Shown piece after piece: positions 8,510 through 17,202 of a DNA stretch of 35,673 nucleotides; the stretch's first letter is position 1; each line of letters starts with the position of its first letter. The notes under the pieces are model-generated. The model was not told where the DNA came from. It was given only the letters and a program-made list of their open reading frames with translations, and searched no databases. Origin of the DNA: Spirochaetota bacterium (lineage in GTDB: Bacteria > Spirochaetota > Spirochaetia > Treponematales > Rectinemataceae); contig JAPLSO010000069.1 in NCBI GenBank assembly GCA_026398595.1, positions 1-35,673 on the forward strand, in the 5' to 3' direction. The position numbers and the translations under genes were made by a program.

Positions 8510-9904
8510 TTACAGCTTCATGGCCCAGGCGGCTTCGCGGATGACTTCCGAGATCGTGGGATGGGGGAATACGAGTTGTCTGAGGTCCTCGACCGAAAGT
8601 TCCTCCTCGAGGACGGCCGAGGCGCCCCAGATGGTCTCCGAGGCGTAGGCGCCGATGAGGTGGAGGCCGAGGATCCGGTGGGTCCTCGCGTCGGCGATGA
8701 GCTTGGCCTGGCCTGGGGCGGCAAAGCCGTTCTCGGCGACGAAGCGTCCCGAGACCCTGAAGGGCACGGAGGCTTGAATCGTATCGATGCCCCGCTTCTT
8801 CGCTTCTTCCTGGGTGAGGCCTATCCCTGAGCCTTCGGGCATGGAGTAGAGGGCCCAGGGGATATAGTCCCATCGCATGCGCTGACCCTTGGCAGCCGCT
8901 GCCTCGCCTTCGAGGATGTTGGCCGAGGCTATCTCGGCCATACGGTAGGCCGCGTGGGCGAGGAGGCTGCGTCCGGTGACGTCACCGACAGCCCAGACCT
9001 TAGGCAGGTTCGTGCGCATCCTGTCGTCAACGACGACGCCCTTGGGCGTCAGGTCGAGGCCGGATTCCCGGGCGCCCCAGCCGTCGAGGGCGGGCCTGCG
9101 GCCTACGGCCATGAGAACGAGGTCGGCTTTAGCCGCGGCCTCAGCCGAGGCCTCAACCTTGGCTTCCACTCCTTCCTTGGTCCGGAAGCAGACGGTTCCG
9201 TCCTCGATGTGCTCGACCTTGCAGGAGAGGTTGAACTTCACGTCCTTCATCGCGCGGCGCAAGGCGGGCGCGAGCTCCTTGTCCATGAAGGGGATGATCT
9301 CGTCCAGCATCTCGACGACCTCGACCTTCGAGCCGAGGGCCGAGAAGAGGGAGGCGAACTCAACGCCGATGACGCCGCCCCCGATGACGCAGAGCCGGCT
9401 TGGGATCTCGGGGGTCGAGAGGAGGCCGGTGGAATCCACGACCTTGGGGTTGTTCTTGGACCCGGGGATAGGGGGCATGGCCGGAACCGAGCCCGCGGCG
9501 ATAACGATATGTTCAGTTTCGTAGATCTTCTCGCCAACCTGCACCTTGCCGGGGCCGAGGAGCCGGGCTTCGCCTGCCAGAATCTCCACGCCGAGCTTCT
9601 TCTCGGTGAGGGCGACGGCGCCGACGAGCTTGGTGACGACCTCATCCTTCCAGGCCTGCATGGCCTTCCAGTCGAAGCGGACGTTGTCGGCGGTCACGCC
9701 GAACTTGGCGCCTTCGCGGGCGTGGACGTAGAGCTTGGCCGAGTTGAGGAGGGTCTTGGTGGGGATGCAGCCCACATTGAGGCAGGTGCCCCCGACCGCG
9801 GCCTTCTCGACGAGAAGGACTTTCTTGCCCCCATGGGCGAGGCGCTCGGCCGCGAGGTAGCCGCCGGGGCCCGCGCCGATGACGATGACGTCGTACTCTT
9901 TCAT
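8510..9904 (-). CDS. lpdA: Dihydrolipoamide dehydrogenase (E3)
   Basis: A 464-residue flavoprotein that reoxidises the lipoamide of the E2 subunit with NAD+. Visible features are the N-terminal FAD site ([15 protein letters not shown]), the redox disulfide [13 protein letters not shown] (Cys41, Cys46), the NAD site [15 protein letters not shown], the second FAD motif [16 protein letters not shown], and the C-terminal His-Glu pair HPTISE. The start ATG at 9902-9904 is chosen over an upstream in-frame codon because AAAGGA precedes it and the protein then begins [12 protein letters not shown] as in the family. It lies between E2 (17 bp upstream) and E1, completing a dedicated complex in the operon. 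All catalytic residues are present and the gene is intact. Confidence 0.93.
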   Translation of the reverse strand: MKEYDVIVIGAGPGGYLAAERLAHGGKKVLLVEKAAVGGTCLNVGCIPTKTLLNSAKLYVHAREGAKFGVTADNVRFDWKAMQAWKDEVVTKLVGAVALTEKKLGVEILAGEARLLGPGKVQVGEKIYETEHIVIAAGSVPAMPPIPGSKNNPKVVDSTGLLSTPEIPSRLCVIGGGVIGVEFASLFSALGSKVEVVEMLDEIIPFMDKELAPALRRAMKDVKFNLSCKVEHIEDGTVCFRTKEGVEAKVEASAEAAAKADLVLMAVGRRPALDGWGARESGLDLTPKGVVVDDRMRTNLPKVWAVGDVTGRSLLAHAAYRMAEIASANILEGEAAAAKGQRMRWDYIPWALYSMPEGSGIGLTQEEAKKRGIDTIQASVPFRVSGRFVAENGFAAPGQAKLIADARTHRILGLHLIGAYASETIWGASAVLEEELSVEDLRQLVFPHPTISEVIREAAWAMKL

Positions 9905-9920
9905 ATGTTCATTATTCCTT

Positions 9921-11321
9921 TCAGCCCAGGAGGACCAGGTCAATGTTGGCGAGGTAGTCGGCCAGGGCCTTGAGATACCTGGCCGCGTCCGCCCCGTCGA
10001 CCACCCTGTGGTCGACCGTCAGGGAGAAACCGATGCGCATCTCGGCGCCCACGGTCCCGTCGGCGGCTATAGTCGGCCTCGGCACGATGTTGTCGACGCC
10101 GAGGATGGCCGTCTGGGGCTCGTTGAGTATGGGGGTAAAGCTTTCAATGCCGAAGGCGCCGAGATTGGTCACGGTGAAGGTTCCGCCTGTAAGGAGGTCG
10201 GGATTCACGGAGCCCGCAAGGCTCTCGGCCGCGAGCCTCTTGGAGAAGGCAGAGAAGTCGCGCAGGCCGAGGGATGCGGCATCCCGGATCGTCGGAACCA
10301 AAAGGCCGCGGGGCGTGTCCACCGCGAGGCCGAGATGGATCTTGTCGAAGGTTCGCAGACTGCCATCGAGCACATAGGCGTTGAGCTTGGGATAGCCGGC
10401 CAGGACCTTGACGGCGGCGTAGGCGACGAGGTCGCCGACGGTGACGGCCGAGAGGCCGAACTCGGCGCCTGAGTTCTTGAACCGGGCCCGCAGAGCCAGG
10501 ATGCGCCCGGCCGGGGCGCTTGCGTTGAAGGTGAGCTGGGCGCTGGACTGGATGGAGTGCAGCATGCGGTCGGCGATGATCTTCCGGATGCTCTTGATGG
10601 GCGTATCCGTGTAGGAACCGGGGAAATCTGTCGAGGCGGTGGGGGCCGCCGGGCTGGCTGCGGCCAGATCGGCCGCGGTGAGGCGTCCGCCGATCCCGGT
10701 TCCCGCCGGGCGTTTGCCCGACTCGTAGAGGGCCCTGAGGGTCTCGAGGTCGCGGGCCGAGGCGGTCGTTCCGGGGCTGGAAGCCAGGACAGCCGCGACG
10801 TCGCGCTCGATGATCCTTCCGTTGGGTCCGCTACCGGCCGGGACGGCTGAAAGGGGCAGGCCTTTGCCGGCCGCGAGGGCCTTGGCCCGGGGGCTAGCGA
10901 AGCCGGCAGCGCTGGCTTCGCCAACGGCGCTGGCTTCGCCAACGGCGCTGGCTTCGCCAATGGCTGGCATATTTTCAGGAGCCTGGGTCAATGTGGTATT
11001 TTCTCGAGCCGGGGCTTCGGAGGCCTTTGCCGCGCCGGCGCCTGTCCCGGCGCCTGAAACGGTGCCGAGATTCACTGACTCACCGGCCTTACCGATGATG
11101 GCTATAGGTTCGAGGACGGGGACATCGTCGCCCGCCTCCTTTAGCTTCTTGAGCAGGATGCCCTCGACGCCGGCCGGAACCTCCATGGTCGCCTTGTCCG
11201 TCTCAATCTCGCAGATCATGGTGTCGGAGGCGACCTTGGCGCCTTCCTCCACCTTCCATCCGACGATGATGCATGATTCCACGGTGTTGCCGAGCTTCGG
11301 CATCACCACTATCTGTGCCAT
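9921..11321 (-). CDS. Dihydrolipoyl acyltransferase (E2) of a 2-oxoacid dehydrogenase complex
   Basis: A 466-residue core subunit that accepts the acyl group from E1 and transfers it to CoA. Residues 1-80 form a lipoyl domain with the lipoylated Lys43 in ETDKATMEV. A Gly/Ala-rich linker includes a short repeat (ASAVGE). A peripheral-subunit-binding domain (SPRAKALAAGKGL...GRIIERDV) lies near residues 150-185, with a second, partial copy (LRALYESGKRPAGTGIGGRLTAADL) near 195-220. The C-terminal catalytic domain ends with TVDHRVVDGADAARYL, containing the active His and Asp. The start follows GGAGGGGT and is 8 bp after the deoR stop. It resembles pyruvate/acetoin-type E2, but the specificity cannot be read from the sequence. 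Confidence 0.9.
   Translation of the reverse strand: MAQIVVMPKLGNTVESCIIVGWKVEEGAKVASDTMICEIETDKATMEVPAGVEGILLKKLKEAGDDVPVLEPIAIIGKAGESVNLGTVSGAGTGAGAAKASEAPARENTTLTQAPENMPAIGEASAVGEASAVGEASAAGFASPRAKALAAGKGLPLSAVPAGSGPNGRIIERDVAAVLASSPGTTASARDLETLRALYESGKRPAGTGIGGRLTAADLAAASPAAPTASTDFPGSYTDTPIKSIRKIIADRMLHSIQSSAQLTFNASAPAGRILALRARFKNSGAEFGLSAVTVGDLVAYAAVKVLAGYPKLNAYVLDGSLRTFDKIHLGLAVDTPRGLLVPTIRDAASLGLRDFSAFSKRLAAESLAGSVNPDLLTGGTFTVTNLGAFGIESFTPILNEPQTAILGVDNIVPRPTIAADGTVGAEMRIGFSLTVDHRVVDGADAARYLKALADYLANIDLVLLG
10909..10962. repeat. Three 18-bp tandem repeats in the E2 linker
   Basis: GCGCTGGCTTCGCCAACG is repeated three times head to tail; the third copy differs at one base near its end. 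It encodes the ASAVGE repeats of the flexible linker between the lipoyl and subunit-binding domains, where length variation is tolerated. Confidence 0.85.
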
Positions 11322-11329
11322 GACCCCTC

Positions 11330-12085
11330 CTAGACGAGACGCGGTTCGAGCGCGTTTTCCCGCAGTTTTCGCAGCGCTTCTTCGCTGAGGCGCGAATCGG
11401 TGATTATTCCGTCAACCTCGGAGAGCCCAAGGACGCTCACGAAGCCTGTCTTTCCGTATTTCGAGGAGTCGGCGACGAGCCAGGTAGCCTCGGCCCTCAT
11501 CCTCATGGCCTTGACGATCTCCGCGCCTTCCACGAGCTGGGTCGTCATGCCCCGCTCGATCGAGAAGCCGTCCGTGCCCACAAAAGCGAGCCGGGCGTTG
11601 AATTCCTTGATCGCTTTCAGGGCGACGGGACCGACGAGGGACTCCGTCTCCTTCCTGAAGACGCCGCCTGAGAGGATGATGCTGAGGCCGGGATTGAGGC
11701 GGGCGTAGGCGAAGACGAGGGTGGAGTTGGTGACGACCTGGACGCCATGACGCCCCGTAAGGTATTTGACGATGAGGGCTGTCGTCGTCCCCGCCTCGAT
11801 CATGATCCTGTCGTCATCGTGGACGAATTCGGCGGCAGCTGCCGCTATTCTGTTCTTCTCATCGACGTTAAGGCGCTGACGCTCGAGGATATCCTTATAG
11901 AAGGCGGGGTAGGCCCCTCCCCTCGTCCGGCCGAGGAAACCTTTTTCCTCGAGGTCCTTGAGATCGGAGCGGACGGTGACTTCGGAGACGCCGAGACCGC
12001 GGGACAGATGGGCCACCGAGAGCGAGCCCTCTTTGGCCAGCATGTCCAGGATGATCGATTTTCTCTCGCTCAAGTCCAGGTTCAT
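11330..12085 (-). CDS. DeoR-family transcriptional regulator
   Basis: A 251-residue regulator with the DeoR arrangement: an N-terminal winged helix (ILDMLAKEGSLSVAHLSRGLGVSEVTVRSDL, residues 13-43) and a C-terminal sensor domain related to sugar isomerases (MIEAGTTTALI, VTNSTLV, ILSGGVFRKETESLVG, FVGTDGF, VADSSKYGK). DeoR proteins normally repress sugar catabolic operons and are released by a phosphorylated intermediate; here the effector is unknown. It is the first gene of the minus-strand operon and also faces araB across a 137-bp intergenic region, so it could control both. Its ATG follows AAGGGGTG. The gene is intact. Confidence 0.9.
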   Translation of the reverse strand: MNLDLSERKSIILDMLAKEGSLSVAHLSRGLGVSEVTVRSDLKDLEEKGFLGRTRGGAYPAFYKDILERQRLNVDEKNRIAAAAAEFVHDDDRIMIEAGTTTALIVKYLTGRHGVQVVTNSTLVFAYARLNPGLSIILSGGVFRKETESLVGPVALKAIKEFNARLAFVGTDGFSIERGMTTQLVEGAEIVKAMRMRAEATWLVADSSKYGKTGFVSVLGLSEVDGIITDSRLSEEALRKLRENALEPRLV

Positions 12086-12101
12086 CGGATCTTCCGCACC
12101 C

Positions 12102-12144
12102 CTTTTGAAACTCTTTCCTAACAGTTGACCAAAAGCGGTTTCAA
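12102..12144. promoter_or_regulatory. Inverted repeat between deoR and araB, candidate DeoR operator
   Basis: TTGAAAC at 12105-12111 is mirrored by GTTTCAA at 12138-12144, with 26 nt between the arms. It lies in the only divergent promoter region of the sugar locus, which suits an autoregulated DeoR site. Another element of note is TATCAT at 12210-12215, seven bases before the araB ATG, which could be the -10 box of a leaderless transcript. Confidence 0.35.
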
Positions 12145-12222
12145 GACAGATGGACGGCTTTTCCTCGACTTTTTCATTCGCCTATCTATCGAAAACGGAA
12201 AAAACGTCCTATCATTGAACGC

Positions 12223-13935
12223 ATGAAAACGACAGGGAAGACCCAGTTGGTCCTCGGCATTGACTACGGCACGGATTCCTGCAGAGCCATCGTCATCGGC
12301 GCTGCCGATGGTTCGGAACTCGCCCAGGCGGTGGCTCCCTATCCCCGCTGGTCGAAGGGCCTCTACTGCTCGCCCCAGGAGAACCGCTTCCGCCAGCATC
12401 CCCGCGACTACATCGAGTCTCTCGAGGCCGCCATGAAGAGCCTCGAGGAGAAGCTTGGCCCCACGGTCCTGTCGGGCGTGGCGGGCATCGGCATCGACAC
12501 GACGGGCTCGACCCCCTGCGCCGTCGACGCTTTCGGCACTCCCCTGTCCCTGAAGCCTGAGTTCGCCGAGGACCCCGATGCCATGTTCATCCTCTGGAAG
12601 GACCATACGGCTACCAGGGAGGCCGAGAACATCAACGCCCTCGCCAAGTCCTGGGGAGGGGAGGACTTCACGAAGTACGAAGGGGGCGTCTATTCATCGG
12701 AATGGTTCTGGGCCAAGGCCCTCCATGTCATGAGAAAGGATGGGCCGGCGGCCAGGGCCGCTGCCTCCTTCCTTGAGCACTGCGACTGGATGCCCGCCCT
12801 CCTTTCAGGTACGCCCCTTTCCGGGATCAAGCGCTCGCGCTGCGCGGCCGGCCATAAAGCCATGTGGCACGCGGATTTCGGCGGCTATCCGGCCTTCGAG
12901 TTTTTCAATCGCCTCTCCCCCGCCCTCGGACGCATCCTTCCGAGCCTCGGGAAGGACACTTTCACGAGCGATCAGAGCTTCGGAAGGCTGACCAGGGAAT
13001 GGGCCGGCCGTCTTGGCCTGCCTGAGGGTATTCCCATCGCCGTAGGCGCCTTGGACGCCCACATGGGCGCGGTAGGATCGGGTGCCCGGCCCGGCGTCCT
13101 CGTCAAGGTGATGGGCACCTCGACCTGCGATATGCTGGTCGGCCCCAGGGTCGAGGCCCGGACAGGGACTCCGACGCAGGCTCCGACGGGGGCCGACCGA
13201 CTCGTCGCCGGCATCTGCGGCCAGGTTGACGGCTCCATCATGCCTGGCATGCTGGGCTACGAGGCCGGCCAGAGCGCCTTCGGGGACGTCTACGCCTGGT
13301 TCAAGAAACTCCTTATGTGGCCCCTCGAATCTGTCCTTCCCAAGGCCGAGGATATCGATTCGCGGGTTGCCACCGCGGTCACCGAGGCGATGGACGCGGC
13401 CATAATGACGGTTCTCGAGGCTGAGGCATCGGCCGTCGACCCAGCCTCATCCAGCCTCCTTGCCCTCGATTGGCTGAACGGCCGACGCACGCCCGACGCC
13501 AACCAGCTCCTCAAAGGCGCCATCACGGGCCTGAGCCTCGGGACGACCGCTCCGGCCCTCTACCGCGCCCTCATCGAGGCGACAGCCTTCGGCGCGAAGG
13601 CCATCGTCGAACGATTCCGGCGCGAAGGGGTTAAGGTGGAGCGGATAGCGGCAATCGGCGGGGTGGCGCGGAAATCCCCCCTCGTCATGCAGATCGTCGC
13701 CGACGTTCTCGACTCCCCCATCGACATCGTGGCGAGCGACCAGTGCGTCGCCCTGGGCGCGGCCATGTTCGCCTCGGTCGTCGCCGGATTCCACGCCAGC
13801 GCTGGGGAAGCCCAGGCGGCCATGGCGCCCCGGATCGAGCGGACCGTGGCTCCCGACCCGAAGCACGCCTCGGTCTACAAGGATATCTACACCCGGTACC
13901 TGGCCCTGGGAGCCTTCGTCGAGCAGGCGACCTGA
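12223..13935 (+). CDS. araB: L-ribulokinase
   Basis: A 570-residue FGGY kinase that phosphorylates L-ribulose (and some other ketopentoses) to the 5-phosphate. Similarity to E. coli AraB is visible along the whole length: GIDYGTDSCRA (10-21), PRWSKGLYC, HPRDYIESLEAAM, IDTTGSTPC, AMFILWKDHTA, YSSEWFWAK, CAAGHKAMWH, GALDAHMGAVG with the catalytic Asp, KVMGTSTCDM, GQVDGSIMPG, DWLNGRRTPDANQ and a C-terminal GGVARKSPLVMQI. The length matches the family. It is transcribed away from the deoR operon and has no araA or araD neighbour here. No clear Shine-Dalgarno sequence precedes the ATG, and a TATCAT box lies only seven bases upstream, so the mRNA may be leaderless. Intact. Confidence 0.93.
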   Translation: MKTTGKTQLVLGIDYGTDSCRAIVIGAADGSELAQAVAPYPRWSKGLYCSPQENRFRQHPRDYIESLEAAMKSLEEKLGPTVLSGVAGIGIDTTGSTPCAVDAFGTPLSLKPEFAEDPDAMFILWKDHTATREAENINALAKSWGGEDFTKYEGGVYSSEWFWAKALHVMRKDGPAARAAASFLEHCDWMPALLSGTPLSGIKRSRCAAGHKAMWHADFGGYPAFEFFNRLSPALGRILPSLGKDTFTSDQSFGRLTREWAGRLGLPEGIPIAVGALDAHMGAVGSGARPGVLVKVMGTSTCDMLVGPRVEARTGTPTQAPTGADRLVAGICGQVDGSIMPGMLGYEAGQSAFGDVYAWFKKLLMWPLESVLPKAEDIDSRVATAVTEAMDAAIMTVLEAEASAVDPASSSLLALDWLNGRRTPDANQLLKGAITGLSLGTTAPALYRALIEATAFGAKAIVERFRREGVKVERIAAIGGVARKSPLVMQIVADVLDSPIDIVASDQCVALGAAMFASVVAGFHASAGEAQAAMAPRIERTVAPDPKHASVYKDIYTRYLALGAFVEQAT

Positions 13936-13992
13936 AAAAGACCAGGACCTGTTCCTATCCACAGAAGCGCGAAATCATGGTATAGTGCTTTC

Positions 13993-14289
13993 ATGCCCCG
14001 CAACCCCGAACTCATGCGACATAACATAACGGAGATGGCCCGCGCCCTCGAAGGCGCCGACGCCCCCCTCATCGAGAATTTCCTGTATTCCCTCCTTACG
14101 CCCTCCGAGGCTGACGAGATGGCCAAACGCTGGGCGCTCGTGAAGGAATTGGCCGAGGGCATACCCCAGCGGCGAATAGCCGAAGATCTCGGCCTTTCCC
14201 TCTGCAAGATCACGCGCGGTTCACGGGAACTAAAGAAAGAAGGCTCCTCATTCCGGATACTGCTCGGACGTCTGGAAAAGCAGCGATAA
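13993..14289 (+). CDS. TrpR/YerC-family DNA-binding protein
   Basis: A 98-residue protein with the Trp-repressor helix-turn-helix: LTPSEADEMAKRWALVKEL followed by GIPQRRIAEDLGLSLCKITR and GSRELKKEG. The KITRGSREL stretch is the DNA-recognition region of TrpR-type repressors. In other bacteria such proteins sense tryptophan or have unknown ligands (YerC/YecD group). No tryptophan genes are in the window, so the target is unknown. It follows araB by 57 bp. TATAGT at 13981-13986 lies six bases before the ATG and no Shine-Dalgarno sequence is seen, again compatible with a leaderless mRNA. Confidence 0.8.
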   Translation: MPRNPELMRHNITEMARALEGADAPLIENFLYSLLTPSEADEMAKRWALVKELAEGIPQRRIAEDLGLSLCKITRGSRELKKEGSSFRILLGRLEKQR

Positions 14290-14309
14290 GCTCTCCGCGA
14301 GCGCTCATC

Positions 14310-15180
14310 TCAGGCGAGCATGTTCAAGCTATGAGGATCCTGATGATTAGTTGAACATCTCCATGTATTCAGTAAAAACAAATACCCTGTTTCTTTGATA
14401 CCCCGTAGTTTCCGTAAGTATTTTTCTCTCGACGAAGGCTTGCGCGAGATCATGAGCTCTTCCTCGGCGCCCGTCTTGGAAGAATCCACTTGAATAACCT
14501 TGCCCCGATAGCGTCCGTCGAAAAACTGCCCGGATTCCACGAAGCGGATCAGATCGGACGCGTGGGTTGTGTCGCGGACGATGACGAGGATAAACGGTTT
14601 TACCCGGGGGAGCCCCGCATTCTTGGCCCAGGTCGCGAGTTCCACCTTCGTGGCCTCGTGAACGCGCACGGCATCCTCAAGCTTGCTTTTCTCGATCTGG
14701 GCGGCGCTGAACTGCGATGGATCGAAGTTTTTCTGCGTGACGACCGCCGGTTCCGTGATGAAGCCGTCCTCCATCGCCCTGGCGAGAGGATAGCCGTAGA
14801 TGACGTTTCGGAAAGGAGTCTGTCCCTTGGCGTTTTCCACGAAGGGCGTCGCGGTGAGCTCCAGGCCGAGAATAGGCTCAAGCTCGTTGATCGACGCCAT
14901 CCCCGCCGACGCCTGGTAACGGTGCGATTCATCCATGAGGATGACGAGGTCGGGGAGCGTGCGGAGATAGTCGAAGTAACTTTCCCCGACATACTCGTGG
15001 AGCCTGCGGAAGCGGGGAATCGCGTTCCTCGCCGCTCCTTCCTTGGACTTTTTCTCGGTTATTTTCGAGATGTTGAAAACATTGACATGAACGCCGGTTT
15101 CGATGAGCTCGTCTTTCCTGACGCCGATCCCGCTTTCATAATTGTCGCCGGTAATGATGAGGGGAGGATTCACCGCGAAC
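14310..15180 (-). pseudogene. Type III restriction enzyme Res-subunit fragment (helicase core)
   Basis: The frame codes for about 287 residues of a superfamily 2 helicase: VNVFNISKIT, LVILMDESHRY (Walker B, DEAH-like), LELTATPF (motif III), and a type III Res-like PFILVIVRDTTHASDL region. The N-terminal Walker A part, the C-terminal helicase half and the nuclease domain are absent; complete Res proteins are about 900 to 1000 residues. The 5' end is fused directly to the 3' end of copA in the same frame, and the last 25 residues (NTWRCSTNHQDPHSLNMLA) look like read-through into unrelated AT-richer DNA. No Mod methyltransferase is nearby. This is a remnant, not a working restriction enzyme. Confidence 0.75.
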
Positions 15181-17161
15181 TCGGCGATGACCGGGTTGAG
15201 AAGAGGCCCGCCGAAGGCATAGAGGATGCCGCCGCGACGGGTATCCCAAGCACGTTGTAGCCGAATGCCCAGAAGAGGTTCTGCTTTATGTTGCGGATGA
15301 CCTTCTTCGAGAGCTTGATGGCCGTCGGGACGTCCATCAGATCGCTCCGCATGAGAACGATGTCGGCGCTTTCCATCGCCACATCCATACCCGAACCGAT
15401 GGCGATTCCTATATCGGCCTGAGCCAGCGCGGGCGCGTCGTCTATGCCGTCCCCCACCATGGCGACCTTCCTGCCTTCGACCTGGAGCTTCCTGACCTCA
15501 AGCGCCTTGTCCTGGGGAAGGACTTCGGCGAGAACACGGGCAGCCACGTACCTAGGCGTTTTGCCTTCGCCCGAAAACTTGTCCGCCAAGCCGGCGGCCG
15601 CCCCGACAGCTATGGCATTCGTCGTCATGTACCGTGCATTCCCCAGCATGACCGCCCGACCCGCGACCTTCGCTTCTATTCCCTGGCCTGGGACCGCGGC
15701 GAATTCGCCCGCCTCCGGAATCACAAGGCCCTTTTCTTCGGCGGCGCGGACGATAGCCTCGCCGAGGGGATACTCCGAACTTCGTTCGGCCGAAGCGGCG
15801 AGGATAAGAATTTCCCCGTCCCCGAAGCCTTCGCCGGGCATGATGTCGGTCACTTCGGGTCGTCCCTTGGTGATGGTCCCTGTCTTGTCGAAGACAATGG
15901 TGTCGATTGCCTGCGCCGTCTCGAGGGCTGCCCCGGACTTGATGAGGACGCCATGTTCGGCGCCCTTGCCTGTGCCTACCATTATGGCCGTAGGCGTCGC
16001 GAGCCCGAGCGCGCAGGGGCAGGCGATGGTGAGCACCGCCACGAAGACCGTGAGGGCGAAGACGACGGACTGCCCGATCAGGAGCCAGATGACGGCGGAC
16101 AGGACGGCGATGACGAAGACCACCGGCACGAAATAGCCTGAGACTATGTCGGCCATCTGGGCGATAGGCGCCTTGGAGCCCTGCGCGTCCTCGACCAGCT
16201 TGATGATGCGCGAAAGAACGGTGTCTGCGCCGACTTTCGTCGCTCGGAACGTGATCGACCCGTTCTTGTTGATGCTCGCGCCGATGACCTTGTCGCCGAT
16301 CTCCTTTTCCACGGGCATACTTTCGCCCGTAAGCATGGATTCATCCACCGCGGTCCGGCCGCCTACGACTTCACCGTCGACCGGGATCTTCTCCCCCGGC
16401 CTTACGCGGATGATATCTCCTTCCTCGACTTCGTCGATGGGTATCTCGATTTCTGCGCCGTCCTGGACGACGGTCGCGGTTTTCGGCTGAAGTCCCATCA
16501 ACTTCTTTATTGACTTTGAAGTCCTGCCCTTGGTCGCCGCCTCGATGGACTTGCCGAGCAGGATGAGCGTGATGATGACGCCGGCGGTCTCGAAATAAAG
16601 ACTCTCGACCGCCCGGAAATTCCCTCCCGCGATGCCGAAGACCGAATAGACGCTGTAGAGAACCGCCGATGACGTACCGATGGCGATAAGAGAATCCATG
16701 TTCGGACTACGGTGGAGTATCACCTTGAAGCCGACGACGTAAAATCTATATCCTGCCGCGATGATGGGGACGACGAGGAGTATCTCGAGCAGCGCGTAGC
16801 GCAGCGGGTAGTTCATCGCGTTGATCGCCGCGGGCAGCGGCCAGCCAAGCATGGCGCCCATGGCGATATAGATGAACTTTATCCACAGGATTCGGATTTC
16901 CCGTTCCTTCGCCGCCTTATGCTTATCCGCCGAGGCCGAGCCGGTTTCGATCGCCAGTGGGACATACCCGGCTTTTTCTATAGCCTGGTTGATTTTGGAA
17001 AGCCTAAGCAGCGTCGGGTCGTAGGCTATGGAAGCCTTTTCGGTGGCAAGGTTCACGGAGACCGAAAACGCGCCCGGAAGCTTCCGTACTGCGCGTTTGA
17101 CCGCTGTTGAGCAGGAGGCGCAGGTCATCCCGCTTATCCGCAATTGTGTCGTCTTTATCAT
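15170..17161 (-). pseudogene. copA: Copper-translocating P1B-type ATPase, degraded
   Basis: The 663-residue frame has an N-terminal HMA domain (GMTCASC, residues 11-17), membrane helices, the TGES actuator loop ([10 protein letters not shown]), the CPC ion site ([13 protein letters not shown]), the phosphorylation site DKTGT and the nucleotide-domain region. Complete CopA exports Cu+ from the cytoplasm. Several lesions are visible. The HP motif reads SEYPL instead of SEHPL. About 60 residues carrying the TGDN loop are missing between GKTPRYVAA and [11 protein letters not shown]. The hinge reads GDGIDD instead of GDGIND. One base is missing near 15237, after which the last helix continues in another frame and then runs into the Res fragment. 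The start ATG follows AGGAAGAGAGG. Transport activity is very unlikely. The upstream HMA-SafE gene is 41 bp away on the same strand. Confidence 0.85.
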
Positions 17162-17202
17162 CGATTAACCTCTCTTCCTGTAGTGATCGTTTCGGCGAGA
17201 AT

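Noticed and set aside
10909-10962. CRISPR-like direct repeats
   Set aside because: Units are contiguous 18-mers within the E2 coding frame, with no spacers.
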